DNA from: Micromonospora chokoriensis
Lineage (GTDB): Bacteria > Actinomycetota > Actinomycetes > Mycobacteriales > Micromonosporaceae
Assembly (NCBI RefSeq): GCF_900091505.1
Contig: NZ_LT607409.1
Location: 5,766,001 to 5,830,000, forward strand
Direction: 5' to 3'
Length of the DNA stretch: 64,000 nucleotides
The notes beneath the pieces were generated by a model. The model saw nothing but the letters and a program-made list of their open reading frames with translations, was not told the DNA's origin and did not search any database. The position numbers and the translations under genes are program-made. The stretch's first letter is position 1. Each line of letters opens with the position of its first letter. Positions 1 through 7,820 of this stretch are shown piece by piece.

Positions 1-517
1 CCTCGACGACGTACGGCTGCGCGGTGGTCACCTCGGCGGACAGGTCCGCGCCGGTCATCTGCGGTGCCTGCCGGACCCGGGCCAGCAGGCTCTGCGGGTC
101 CTTCTCGACGCTGGAGATGCCCACCCGCATGGCGCCCCGCTCCCGCAGGTGCCGGGTCAGCGCCCGGGTGTCCACTCCGCTGATGCCCACCACACCCTCG
201 GTGGCGAGCCGGTCCTCGAGGCCGCCGGTGGCCCGCCAGTTCGAGCCGATCCGGGCCGGGTCGCGCACGACGTAACCGGCCACCCAGATCCGGCCGGACT
301 CGTCGTCCTCGCCGTTGACGCCGGTGTTGCCGATGTGCGGCGCGGTCTGCACCACCACCTGCCGGTGGTACGACGGGTCGGTGAGCGTCTCCTGGTAACC
401 GGTCATGCCGGTGGTGAAGACCGCCTCGCCGAAGGTCTCCCCGACGCTGCCGTACGCCTCACCGGGGAACGTGCGCCCGTCCTCGAGTACGAGGATCGCG
501 GGCCTGCGCTTGGCCAT
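1..517 (-). CDS. carA: Carbamoyl-phosphate synthase small subunit (partial)
   Basis: This is the N-terminal 172 residues of the glutamine-hydrolysing small subunit of carbamoyl-phosphate synthase; the 3' part, including the class I amidotransferase domain, lies outside the window. The protein begins MAKRRPAILVLEDG and contains the family's N-terminal blocks (GETFGEAVFTTGMTGYQE, GNTGVN, ISGVDTRALTRHLRE). The product would channel ammonia to CarB for pyrimidine and arginine synthesis in the cytoplasm. The ATG at 517 shares one base with the pyrC stop (TAATG), so it is the last gene seen of the pyrR-pyrB-pyrC-carA operon. Identity is secure; only completeness is limited. Confidence 0.96.
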   Translation of the reverse strand, partial: MAKRRPAILVLEDGRTFPGEAYGSVGETFGEAVFTTGMTGYQETLTDPSYHRQVVVQTAPHIGNTGVNGEDDESGRIWVAGYVVRDPARIGSNWRATGGLEDRLATEGVVGISGVDTRALTRHLRERGAMRVGISSVEKDPQSLLARVRQAPQMTGADLSAEVTTAQPYVVE

Positions 518-1794
518 TACTTGACTGCCTTTCCGTCCAGGACCGTCGGCTCGCCGCGCAGGAAGGTCGCCACGATGCGACCTGGCAGCGTCATGCGGGC
601 GTACGGGGTGTTGCGACTGCGACTGGCCAGCTCCGCCGGCTCGATGATGCGGCGGGCGGCCGGGTCGACCACTGTCAGGTTGGCCGGCACGCCGGGCGCC
701 GGGTCGACGCCGTGCCCGGTCAACCCCGCGATCCGGGCGGGGGTACGCGACATCCGCTCGGCGATCAGATCCCACTCGGGGCCGAGCACGTCGAGCGCGA
801 TGGACAGGGCCGTCTCCAGACCGAGCATGCCCGGCCGGGCGTACGCCCACTCGCACTCCTTGTCCTCCACGGCGTGCGGGGCGTGGTCGGTGGCGATGAT
901 GTCGATCACCCCGTCGGCGAGCGCGCCGCGCAACGCGGCGATGTCCGCGGCCGTCCGCAACGGCGGGTTGACCTTGAAGACCGGGTCGTAGGTCTCGGCG
1001 CGCTCGTCGGTGAGCAGCAGGTGGTGCGGGGTGACCTCGGCGGTGACGCGTACCCCGCGTGCCTTGGCCTGGCGCAGCACCTCGACGCTGCCGGCGGTGG
1101 AGACGTGGCAGACGTGCAGTCGGCTGCCCACGTGTTCGGCGAGCAGCACGTCGCGGGCGATGATCGCCTCCTCGGCGACCGCCGGCCAGCCGATCAGCCC
1201 GAGCCGGGTGGAGACCTCACCCTCGTGCATCTGGGCGCCCTCGGTGAGCCGGGGCTCCTCGGCGTGCTGGGCGATGATGCCGTCGAACGCCTTGACGTAC
1301 TCCAGCGCCCGGCGCATCAGCAACGGGTCGGCGACGCAGTGCCCGTCGTCGGAGAAGATCCGCACCCGGGCCGCGGAGTCGGCCATCGCCCCCAGCTCGG
1401 CCAGGCGCTCGCCGGCCAGCCCGACGGTGACCGCGCCGATCGGTTGCACGTCGACCAGGCCGGCTTCCCGGCCGAGCCGCCAAACCTGCTCGACCACACC
1501 GGCGGTGTCCGCGACCGGGGAGGTGTTGGCCATGGCGCAGACCGCCGTGTAGCCGCCCAGCGCGGCAGCGCGGGACCCGGACTCGACGGTCTCGGCGTCC
1601 TCCCGACCGGGTTCGCGCAGGTGGGTGTGCAGGTCGACCAGGCCGGGCAGGGCGACCAGCCCGGTGCCGTCGACGACCGTGGCGTCCGGCGCGGACAGGC
1701 CGTCGGCGACCTCGGCGACCACGCCGTCGCGGATCAGCAGGTCGGTCGGCGGGCCACCGACGACGCTCACGTTGGTGATCAGGTACGCGCTCAC
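517..1794 (-). CDS. pyrC: Dihydroorotase
   Basis: 425-residue class I dihydroorotase, the third step of UMP synthesis. The metal-binding HTH motif (H56, H58 in DLHTHLREPG), the substrate-loop MANTSPV, the QHAEE and CHVSTAGSVE metal sites and the ATDHAPH block near residue 305 are all present, so the enzyme looks active. The GTG start at 1794 is chosen because its GTGA overlaps the pyrB stop codon by four bases; the longer open frame upstream simply runs through pyrB in another frame. It is followed directly by carA with a one-base overlap. Expression should follow the PyrR-controlled operon. Confidence 0.96.
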   Translation of the reverse strand: MSAYLITNVSVVGGPPTDLLIRDGVVAEVADGLSAPDATVVDGTGLVALPGLVDLHTHLREPGREDAETVESGSRAAALGGYTAVCAMANTSPVADTAGVVEQVWRLGREAGLVDVQPIGAVTVGLAGERLAELGAMADSAARVRIFSDDGHCVADPLLMRRALEYVKAFDGIIAQHAEEPRLTEGAQMHEGEVSTRLGLIGWPAVAEEAIIARDVLLAEHVGSRLHVCHVSTAGSVEVLRQAKARGVRVTAEVTPHHLLLTDERAETYDPVFKVNPPLRTAADIAALRGALADGVIDIIATDHAPHAVEDKECEWAYARPGMLGLETALSIALDVLGPEWDLIAERMSRTPARIAGLTGHGVDPAPGVPANLTVVDPAARRIIEPAELASRSRNTPYARMTLPGRIVATFLRGEPTVLDGKAVK

Positions 1795-2717
1795 CGGTTG
1801 TTCCCTCCGAGCAGCAGGTAAAGGACAGCCATCCGCACGGAGACCCCGTTGGTGACCTGTTCGACGATCGTGGAGCGGGGTGAGTCGGCGACCTCGGCGG
1901 TGATCTCCATCCCCCGGTTCATCGGGCCCGGGTGCATGACGATCGCGTGCTCGGGCAGCCGGCGCATCCGGGGGCCGTCCAGCCCGTAGCGGCGGGCGTA
2001 CTCGCGCGCGGAGGGGAAGTAGGAGTCCTTCATCCGCTCCCGCTGCACCCGCAGCATCATCACCACGTCCACGTCGGGCAGCACGCAGTCGAGGTCGTAG
2101 GAGACGTCGGTGCCGGGGGCGAGGGCTCCGGCGATGTCGACCGGGATGAGTGTCGGCGGGCCGACCAGGGTGACCTTGGCGCCGAGGGTGGAGAGCAGCA
2201 GCACGTTGGAGCGGGCGACGCGGGAGTGCAGGACGTCCCCGACCACCGCGACCGACAGGCCGGCCAGCCGGCCCAGCCGGGCCCGCATGGTGTACGCGTC
2301 CAGCAGCGCCTGGGTGGGGTGCTCGTGGGTGCCGTCGCCGGCGTTGACGACCGACCCGTCGACCCAGTTGGCCAGTCGGTGCGGAGCGCCGGAGGCGGGG
2401 TGCCGGACGACGACCGCGTCGGCGCCCATGGCCTGCAGGGTCAACGCGGTGTCCTTCAGGCTCTCGCCCTTGGTGACGCTGGACCCCTTCGCGGAAAAGT
2501 TGATCACGTCGGCGCTGAGCCGCTTCGCCGCGGCCTCGAACGAGATCCGGGTACGGGTGGAGTCCTCGTAGAAGAGGTTCACCACGGTCCGGCCGCGCAG
2601 CGCGGGCAGCTTCTTGATCTCCCGGCCGGCGACGGTGGCCATCTCGGCGGCGGTGTCCAGGATCTCGGTGGCGGTGGCGGCGTCCAGGTCCGCCCCGGAG
2701 AGCAGATGCTTGATCAC
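1791..2717 (-). CDS. pyrB: Aspartate carbamoyltransferase catalytic subunit
   Basis: 308 residues, the usual length for the catalytic chain. The carbamoyl-phosphate-binding STRTR (53-57 in YEDSTRTRISFE), the HPTQALLD block and the C-terminal HPGPMNRG loop are visible. It condenses carbamoyl phosphate with aspartate. No pyrI regulatory-chain gene is seen beside it. The GTG start at 2717 overlaps, as GTGA, the end of a 20-codon open frame carried by an inserted repeat between pyrR and pyrB (2714-2776); the downstream end overlaps pyrC by four bases. The whole operon therefore appears translationally coupled. Confidence 0.96.
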   Translation of the reverse strand: MIKHLLSGADLDAATATEILDTAAEMATVAGREIKKLPALRGRTVVNLFYEDSTRTRISFEAAAKRLSADVINFSAKGSSVTKGESLKDTALTLQAMGADAVVVRHPASGAPHRLANWVDGSVVNAGDGTHEHPTQALLDAYTMRARLGRLAGLSVAVVGDVLHSRVARSNVLLLSTLGAKVTLVGPPTLIPVDIAGALAPGTDVSYDLDCVLPDVDVVMMLRVQRERMKDSYFPSAREYARRYGLDGPRMRRLPEHAIVMHPGPMNRGMEITAEVADSPRSTIVEQVTNGVSVRMAVLYLLLGGNNR

Positions 2718-2776
2718 TCTGCTGGCCTTTCGGTCGCGACTGCGGGGCTCCGCTGCGCTGCACTCCTCGCGCTCAC
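2714..2776 (-). repeat. Intercistronic GTGA-coupled repeat, diverged copy (pyrR|pyrB)
   Basis: The pyrR-pyrB junction is filled by a single copy of a dispersed element also found at 37319-37440 and 57828-57950. Read on the minus strand it starts GTGAGCGCGAGGAGTG and later has AGCCCCGCAGTCGCGA, both identical to the other copies; the 11-base middle differs from the 13-base middle of the others. GTG at 2776 overlaps the pyrR stop as GTGA and opens a 20-codon frame (MSARSAAQRSPAVATERPAE) whose TGA overlaps the pyrB GTG as GTGA. GTG-to-GTG distance is 59. Whether the peptide is made is unknown. Confidence 0.8.
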
Positions 2777-3357
2777 TGGGCTGGTCCCCCGTAGAGCCGG
2801 ACCTCGTCCACGCCGTCGATCTCGGCGAGCGTCACCTTCACGCTCTCGGCGAGCGAGGTCGGGATGTTCTTGCCGACGTAGTCGGCGCGGATCGGCAGCT
2901 CCCGGTGACCGCGATCGACCAGAACGGCGAGCTGGACGGAGGCCGGTCGGCCGACGTCGTTGAGCGCGTCGAGCGCGGCCCGGACGGTGCGGCCGGAGAA
3001 CAGCACGTCGTCGACGAGGATGACCCGCTTGCCGTCGATGCCGCTGGACGGCAACTCGGTCGGGCCGACCGCGCGGGTGGCGTGCCGGCGCAGGTCGTCG
3101 CGGTAGAGGGTGATGTCGAGCACACCGACGGGTACGGCGACGTCCTCGAAGGTGCTGATCCGGTCGGCGAGCCGCCGCGCCAGCGGGGTGCCTCTCGTGG
3201 GAATCCCCAGAAGCACCGTGTCGGCGGCACCCTGGGTCTTCTCCAGGATCTGGTGGGCGATGCGGTCGACCACGCGCTGCACGTCGGCGCTGTCGAGGAT
3301 CACCTTCACCGAGGGTTGTCGCGGTGGTGACGAGCGGGCAGCCGGTGGGTACGCCAC
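2773..3357 (-). CDS. pyrR: Bifunctional pyr operon regulator / uracil phosphoribosyltransferase
   Basis: 194-residue PyrR. The PRPP-binding signature VILVDDVLFSGRT lies at 112-124, after the LLGIPTRGTPLARRLA block. In actinobacteria PyrR senses uridine nucleotides and binds pyr mRNA to shut off the operon; many members also convert uracil to UMP. The GTG start at 3357 follows a strong AAGGAGGT five bases away; an upstream in-frame start would read through that ribosome binding site. The stop codon TGA at 2775-2773 lies inside the GTGA of the intercistronic repeat. It is the first gene of the operon and divergent from bldD. Confidence 0.95.
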   Translation of the reverse strand: MAYPPAARSSPPRQPSVKVILDSADVQRVVDRIAHQILEKTQGAADTVLLGIPTRGTPLARRLADRISTFEDVAVPVGVLDITLYRDDLRRHATRAVGPTELPSSGIDGKRVILVDDVLFSGRTVRAALDALNDVGRPASVQLAVLVDRGHRELPIRADYVGKNIPTSLAESVKVTLAEIDGVDEVRLYGGPAQ

Positions 3358-3362
3358 GGCGG

Positions 3363-3390
3363 ACCTCCTTCCCCGCCTCACGGGACGGGT
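3363..3390 (-). promoter_or_regulatory. Putative PyrR-binding loop overlapping the pyrR ribosome binding site region
   Basis: On the minus strand a short hairpin (CCCG pairing with CGGG, about 3371-3390) displays the loop GTCCCGTGAGGC at 3386-3375, which fits the known PyrR RNA-binding consensus UCCNGNGAGG. The ribosome binding site AGGAGGT (3369-3363) follows immediately. In Mycobacterium a similar leader lets PyrR repress translation of the operon rather than cause termination. I see no separate antiterminator/terminator pair here, so translational repression is the more likely mode. The motif match is seen; the function is inferred. Confidence 0.6.
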
Positions 3391-3593
3391 CGTTAAAGGA
3401 TGTCGGGCACCTCCGGCCGGACCGCGGAAGCGGACCAGGGCCGGGGCTTCACGCCACGTTACCAGTGGTCACCGGGCCGATGGACAGCGGCCGCTGACCA
3501 CCGGGTCAGGACCACGAAAGGGGGATAACTTCCCGGACGCTCCCCAACGGTAGGGTCACGACCACTTGACCAGGTGTCCCATTCCCCGTACCG

Positions 3594-3606
3594 TCACGCT
3601 CCGTAG
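3594..3606 (+). promoter_or_regulatory. Possible BldD-box upstream of bldD
   Basis: TCACGCTCCGTAG lies about 42 bases before the bldD start and matches the Streptomyces BldD-box consensus (TNACNCWGNGTNA) at all but two defined positions. BldD is known to repress its own gene in Streptomyces, so an autoregulatory site is expected here. The match is imperfect and the call is tentative. Confidence 0.3.
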
Positions 3607-3647
3607 CGATCGACGGGAGAACCCCGAGCAGCACTGGGAGTGTCCGA

Positions 3648-4136
3648 ATGCCCTCTGAATACGCCAAGTCGCTGGGCGCCCGCCTGCGCTCCATCCGCCA
3701 GCAGCAGGGTCTCTCCCTGCAGGGTGTGGAGGAAAAGTCGAACGGGCGGTGGAAGGCCGTGGTGGTCGGCTCGTACGAGCGCGGCGACCGGGCCGTGACG
3801 GTGTCCCGCCTGGCCGAGTTGGCCGAGTTCTACCGTGTCCCCGTCTCGGAGTTGCTGCCTGACGGCAGCGGCGTCCGGCACGAGCCCACCAGCAAGATCG
3901 TCCTGGACCTGGAGCGGCTCTACGACGAGGCCTCCGAGGACCTGGCCTACGTCGCGCGCTACGCCCGCGCCATCCAGCAGCAGCGGGGTGACTACAACGG
4001 CCGGGTGCTCTCCATCCGCGCCGACGACCTGCGGGCACTCGCGATCGTGTACGACGCCTCACCGTCGGGCCTGATCGAGCGGCTCACCGAGCACGGTGTG
4101 CTGGTGGCCGACCCCCGGGCGTTCTTCGCCTCCTGA
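3648..4136 (+). CDS. bldD: Developmental regulator BldD, c-di-GMP responsive
   Basis: 162 residues, close to the 167 of Streptomyces coelicolor BldD. An N-terminal XRE-type helix-turn-helix occupies about 9-70. The C-terminal domain carries the c-di-GMP-binding signature RXD-X8-RXXD exactly: R113-G-D115, eight residues, R124-A-D-D127. In Streptomyces a tetramer of c-di-GMP brings two BldD C-terminal domains together, allowing DNA binding and repression of sporulation genes. Conservation of all four signature residues implies the same control here. Position beside the pyr operon and nusB is typical for the order. It ends at a strong shared terminator with nusB. Confidence 0.96.
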   Translation: MPSEYAKSLGARLRSIRQQQGLSLQGVEEKSNGRWKAVVVGSYERGDRAVTVSRLAELAEFYRVPVSELLPDGSGVRHEPTSKIVLDLERLYDEASEDLAYVARYARAIQQQRGDYNGRVLSIRADDLRALAIVYDASPSGLIERLTEHGVLVADPRAFFAS

Positions 4137-4150
4137 ACGACAGCTCCACC

Positions 4151-4186
4151 CGAAAGGGCCCGTGCCATCCGGCACGGGCCCTTTCG
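4151..4186. terminator. Bidirectional terminator between bldD and nusB
   Basis: A perfect 16-base stem (CGAAAGGGCCCGTGCC pairing with its complement) with an ATCC loop sits between the two convergent genes; the AAAG/CTTT base of the stem gives short U-runs in both directions. Confidence 0.85.
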
Positions 4187-4204
4187 ATAGTGGTGCCGCC
4201 TCGA

Positions 4205-4639
4205 TCAGCGGGTGGCGTACTCCGCGATCCGGCCGAGCACCCCGTTGAGGAAGCGCGGCGAATCGTCGGTCGACATCTGTCGGGCCAGCTCCACGGCCTC
4301 GCTGATCGCCACCGCGTCGTCGATCTCGTCGACGTAGAGCAACTCGTAGACAGCGATCCGGGCCAGATTCCGGTCGACGACCGGCATCCGGTCCAGCGTC
4401 CAACCCTCGGCGTAGCTGGCGATCAGCTCGTCGATCCGGTTGAGGTGTTCGGCGACACCCTCGACCAGGCCCACCGCGTAACCCAGGTGCTCCGGTCGGG
4501 GCTGCTCGATCCGCTGCACGTAGCCGGCGAGCACCTCCACCGGAGGCTTGTCCCGCAGGTCGGCCTCGTAGAGGACATCCAGCGCCCGCTTACGCGCCTT
4601 GCGGCGCGCCGGCATCTGCTGCTTGGAACCCTCGGCCAT
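4205..4639 (-). CDS. nusB: Transcription antitermination factor NusB
   Basis: 144 residues, all in the NusB RNA-binding fold. Family blocks RRKARKRALDVLYEADLR at the N terminus, VDRNLARIAVYELLY and the C-terminal FLNGVLGRIAE are present. NusB with NusE (S10) binds boxA in rRNA leaders for antitermination. ATG at 4639 shares one base with the efp stop codon (TGATG), so nusB is translated with efp at the end of the aroQ/efp/nusB group. The arginine/lysine-rich start fits the RNA-binding role. Confidence 0.95.
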   Translation of the reverse strand: MAEGSKQQMPARRKARKRALDVLYEADLRDKPPVEVLAGYVQRIEQPRPEHLGYAVGLVEGVAEHLNRIDELIASYAEGWTLDRMPVVDRNLARIAVYELLYVDEIDDAVAISEAVELARQMSTDDSPRFLNGVLGRIAEYATR

Positions 4640-5196
4640 CAGGCGCGGCCGAGGTAACGGCCGTCGCGGGTGTCGACCTTGATCTTCTCGCCGGTGGTGA
4701 TGAACAGCGGCACCTGCACGGTGGCGCCGGTCTCCACCGTCGCCGGCTTGTTGCCACCGGTGGAACGGTCGCCCTGCAGGCCCGGCTCGGTGTAGGTGAC
4801 CTCCAGCACGACGCTGGTGGGCAGCTCGATGTAGAGCGGCACACCCTCGTGCTGGGCGACGGTCGCCTCCGCCTCGGGAAGCAGGTAGTTGGCTGCCTCG
4901 CCGACGGTGCCACCGGGCACGGTGATCTGGTCGAAGGTCTCCAGATCCATGAAGACGAAGTCCTCGCCGTCGGCGTACAGGTACTGCATCGTGCGCTTGT
5001 CGACGGTCGCGGTCTCGACCTTGGTGCCCGCGTTGAAGGTCTTGTCGACCACCTTCCCGGACAGCACGTTCTTCAGCGTGGTGCGCACGAAGGCGCCACC
5101 CTTACCGGGCTTGACGTGCTGGAACTCGACGACGGCCCAGAGCTCGCCGTCCAGGTTGAGTACCAGGCCGTTTTTGAGGTCGTTGGTGGAGGCCAT
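4639..5196 (-). CDS. efp: Translation elongation factor P
   Basis: 185 residues with KOW-like, EF-P OB and C-terminal domains; the C-terminal GDRSTGGNKPATVETG signature and IKVDTRDGRYLGRA are clear. EF-P relieves ribosome stalling at polyproline. The tip loop reads PGKGG with K32; actinobacterial EF-Ps with a PGKGP loop work with an unmodified lysine, so no modification enzyme need be expected, although here the second proline is replaced by glycine. The window encodes several proline-rich proteins (30212-33274 above all) that would depend on EF-P. The spacing to aroQ is 86 bases. Confidence 0.96.
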   Translation of the reverse strand: MASTNDLKNGLVLNLDGELWAVVEFQHVKPGKGGAFVRTTLKNVLSGKVVDKTFNAGTKVETATVDKRTMQYLYADGEDFVFMDLETFDQITVPGGTVGEAANYLLPEAEATVAQHEGVPLYIELPTSVVLEVTYTEPGLQGDRSTGGNKPATVETGATVQVPLFITTGEKIKVDTRDGRYLGRA

Positions 5197-5282
5197 TTCC
5201 TGCCTTGATCATCAATTGGCGGACAGACCAGAGAAGTCTACTAGCTGCGTCTAATCGGTCGTTCCCCGCTTCCGGCGGCCCG

Positions 5283-5708
5283 TCAGCGGGTGGTCAGGTG
5301 GTGCAGGGCGAGACGATAGCCGTCGATGCCGAGGCCGCAGATCACCCCGGTCGCCACCGCGGACACCACCGAGTGGTGCCGGAACTCCTCCCGGGCGTGG
5401 ATGTTGGAGAGGTGCACCTCCACCAACGGCCCCCGCAGCATGGCGCAGGCGTCCCGCACGGCATACGAGTAGTGCGACCAGGCGGCCGGGTTGAGCACCA
5501 CGGCGGCGCCCTCGTCGGCGGCGGTGTGCAGCCAACCGAGCAGCTCGTGCTCGGCGTCGGTCTGCCGAACCGTCACGTCCAGCCCCAGCTCCCGACCCGT
5601 GGCCTCGCAGAGCGCGACCAGGTCGGCGTAGGTGGTCGCGCCGTACACCTCGGGCTCGCGGGTGCCCAGCCGGCCCAGGTTCGGCCCGTTCAGGACGTAG
5701 ACCTTCAC
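5283..5708 (-). CDS. aroQ: 3-dehydroquinate dehydratase, type II
   Basis: 141-residue type II dehydroquinase (dodecameric in characterised members), converting 3-dehydroquinate to 3-dehydroshikimate. Hallmarks are LNGPNLGRLGTREPEVYG with the catalytic tyrosine, NPAAWSHYSYAVRDA, and VHLSNIHAREEFRHHS with the catalytic histidine. The GTG start at 5708 is set by the GTGA overlap with the aroB stop; the longer frame upstream is aroB read in another phase. Confidence 0.95.
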   Translation of the reverse strand: MKVYVLNGPNLGRLGTREPEVYGATTYADLVALCEATGRELGLDVTVRQTDAEHELLGWLHTAADEGAAVVLNPAAWSHYSYAVRDACAMLRGPLVEVHLSNIHAREEFRHHSVVSAVATGVICGLGIDGYRLALHHLTTR

Positions 5709-6784
5709 GGGTGGGAGACCTCCTGGTAGGCGGCCTCCAGCAGTGCGTCGTCCGGGCCCTCCACCATCGCCGGGCGGGCCAGCCCGTCGAGCACCACGAA
5801 CCGCAGCTTGTTGCCTCGGGCCTTCTTGTCCACCCGCATGGTCGCCAGCAGCCGCGGCCACGCGTCGGCCGGGTAGCTCACCGGCAGACCGAGCGCGGTA
5901 AGGGTGACCCGGTGCCGCTCGGCGGTCGGGGCGTCCAGCCGGCCGGCGAGCCGGGCCAGCGCTGCGGCGTACACCAGGCCGACCGCGACGGCGTGGCCGT
6001 GCCGCCACCGGTAGCCCTCGTTCTGCTCGATCGCGTGGGCCAGGGTGTGACCGTAGTTGAGCACCTCCCGCACGCCCGACTCGCGCAGGTCACCGGCGAC
6101 CACGTCGGCCTTGACCCGGATCGCCCGCTCGATCAGCTCCCGCGTCGCGGGCCCGCGCACGTCGGTGGCCGCCGCCGGGTCGCGCTCGACCAGGTCGAGG
6201 ATCGCCGGGTCGGCGATGAAGCCGCACTTGACCACCTCGGCGAGCCCGGCCGCGACGTCGACGGCGGGCAGGCTGTCCAGGGTGGCCAGGTCGGCGAGCA
6301 CCCCGACCGGCGGGTGGAACGAGCCCACCAGGTTCTTGCCGGCGGCCGTGTTGATGCCCGTCTTGCCGCCGACGGCGGCGTCGACCATGCCCAGCAGCGA
6401 GGTCGCCACCGGAACCCAGCGCACCCCACGCAACCAGCAGGCCGCGACGAAACCGGCCAGGTCGGTCACCGCGCCGCCACCCACCCCGACCACCGCGTCG
6501 GTGCGGGTGAACCCGGCCTCCCCGAGCCGGTCCCAACAGGCCGCGGCGACGTCGATCTGCTTGCCCGACTCGGCGTCGGGCACCTCGATCGGCAGCGGCT
6601 CGACGCCGGCGGCGCGCAGCCGCTCGCCGACCGCGTCCGCGAGCGCCTTGAGCGGGGGCGCGTGCAGCACCGCCGCCCGACTCGCCCCGGGCAGCAGACC
6701 GGGCAGCGCGCCCAGCAGGTCACGCCCCACCAACACGTCGTACGGCCGCTCGCCGCCGACCGGAATCCGGGTCACCTCGTCCAT
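5705..6784 (-). CDS. aroB: 3-dehydroquinate synthase
   Basis: 359 residues. NAD-binding GVGGGAVTDLAGFVAA, MVDAAVGGKTGIN, and the metal-site histidines in LNYGHTLAHAIE and HGHAVAVG are intact. The enzyme cyclises DAHP in the second shikimate-pathway step. ATG at 6784 (MDEVTRIPVGG) fits the family N terminus; the in-frame extension upstream is arginine-rich and unlike any aroB start. It is followed by aroQ with a four-base overlap. Unlike in most actinomycetes, aroK does not lie directly upstream: a plus-strand hydrolase gene intervenes. Confidence 0.96.
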   Translation of the reverse strand: MDEVTRIPVGGERPYDVLVGRDLLGALPGLLPGASRAAVLHAPPLKALADAVGERLRAAGVEPLPIEVPDAESGKQIDVAAACWDRLGEAGFTRTDAVVGVGGGAVTDLAGFVAACWLRGVRWVPVATSLLGMVDAAVGGKTGINTAAGKNLVGSFHPPVGVLADLATLDSLPAVDVAAGLAEVVKCGFIADPAILDLVERDPAAATDVRGPATRELIERAIRVKADVVAGDLRESGVREVLNYGHTLAHAIEQNEGYRWRHGHAVAVGLVYAAALARLAGRLDAPTAERHRVTLTALGLPVSYPADAWPRLLATMRVDKKARGNKLRFVVLDGLARPAMVEGPDDALLEAAYQEVSHP

Positions 6785-6975
6785 CGCCGGCAGCCTAGTC
6801 CAGCGAGCGGCGCGGCGACGGCGTCTGTCCACCTGCTGGCCGGGCGGCCCACTCCACCTGGAGAAGTGCCAGCACCCGACCAGCGGGATGTGACACGGGC
6901 CACTCCCGCAAAGCGGGCGGATTCTGTCCGCAATCGATCGTACGGTCGGTCGGTAACCGAGAGAAGGAGCGACAG

Positions 6976-7704
6976 ATGGCGACGTTCGTGCTGGTCCCGG
7001 GGTTCTGGTTGGGTGCCTGGGCGTGGCGGGAGGTGACCGCGACGTTGCGGGCGCAGGGGCACGAGGTGTACCCGATGACCCTCACCGGGTTGGCCGAGCG
7101 CAACCACCTCGCCGGGCCGGAGGTCGGCCTGGAGACGCACACCGCGGACATCGTCCGGCTGATCGAGGTCGAGGATCTGCGCGACGTGCTGCTGGTCGGG
7201 CACTCCGGGGGCGGCATGCCGGTCGCGCAGGCGGCCGACCGCATCCCGGACCGGATCGCCCGGGTGGTCTACGTGGAGAGCGGACCACTGCCGGACGGCA
7301 CCGCGCAGTTCGACACGGTGCCGCCCGAGGAGCAGGAACGGCTCCGGGTCGCGATCGGCGACGGTGATCTGCTGCCGCCGCCGGCCTGGGATCCGACCGC
7401 CGACCCGACCAACCTGGCCGGTCTGGACGAGCCCACGCTGGCTCTGCTGCGCGCCCGGGCCACCCCGCAGCCGCTGCGCGCGGCCACCGATCCGGTCCGC
7501 CGCACCGGCGGTCGTCCGGTGCCGACCGCGCTGGTCGCCAGCACCTTCCCGCTCGCCGTGGTCCGGCAGATGATCGACGAGGGACACCCGTTCTTCACCG
7601 GCCTGGCCGACGGTCAGCTGCACGAACTGCCCACCGGGCACTGGCCGATGCTCAGCGAGCCGAAGGCCCTGGCCGACGTCCTCGACCTGATCACCCGCAG
7701 CTGA
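6976..7704 (+). CDS. Alpha/beta hydrolase (esterase-like)
   Basis: 242 residues of a single alpha/beta-hydrolase domain. The N-terminal VLVPGFWLGAWAW oxyanion-hole region, nucleophile elbow GHSGGG with S77, and the late histidine H222 in PTGHWPML match small EstC/salicylate-esterase-type enzymes. No signal peptide is seen, so it is cytoplasmic. Substrate is unknown. AAGGAG precedes ATG by six bases. It is the only plus-strand gene inside the aro gene group and is followed by a GATC-capped inverted repeat (7726-7801), which suggests it was inserted between aroB and aroK. Confidence 0.85.
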   Translation: MATFVLVPGFWLGAWAWREVTATLRAQGHEVYPMTLTGLAERNHLAGPEVGLETHTADIVRLIEVEDLRDVLLVGHSGGGMPVAQAADRIPDRIARVVYVESGPLPDGTAQFDTVPPEEQERLRVAIGDGDLLPPPAWDPTADPTNLAGLDEPTLALLRARATPQPLRAATDPVRRTGGRPVPTALVASTFPLAVVRQMIDEGHPFFTGLADGQLHELPTGHWPMLSEPKALADVLDLITRS

Positions 7705-7725
7705 GGCGCCGCCCGACTCACCCCA

Positions 7726-7801
7726 CGTCGATCATGGACTTGTGGTGCCGGGTTTGCGGGGCCACGGGCAGTTCGTCCCCACCACAACTCCATGATCGAC
7801 G
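7726..7801. repeat. GATC-capped inverted repeat
   Basis: Two 22-base arms (7726-7747 and 7780-7801), pairing at 21 of 22 positions, enclose a 32-base loop; arms begin CGTCGATCATGGA. It separates the convergent hydrolase and aroK genes and could act as a bidirectional terminator, but lacks a T-run. It shares its outer GATC with five other hairpins in this window (38968-39021, 44186-44245, 59275-59348, 59420-59471, 59589-59666). Confidence 0.8.
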
Positions 7802-7820
7802 GGGTTGAGGCGGGGCGGCG

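Noticed and set aside
517..2763. 748-codon open frame covering pyrB and pyrC
   Set aside because: Only its last 425 codons are a real protein (dihydroorotase). The first part is pyrB in another frame.
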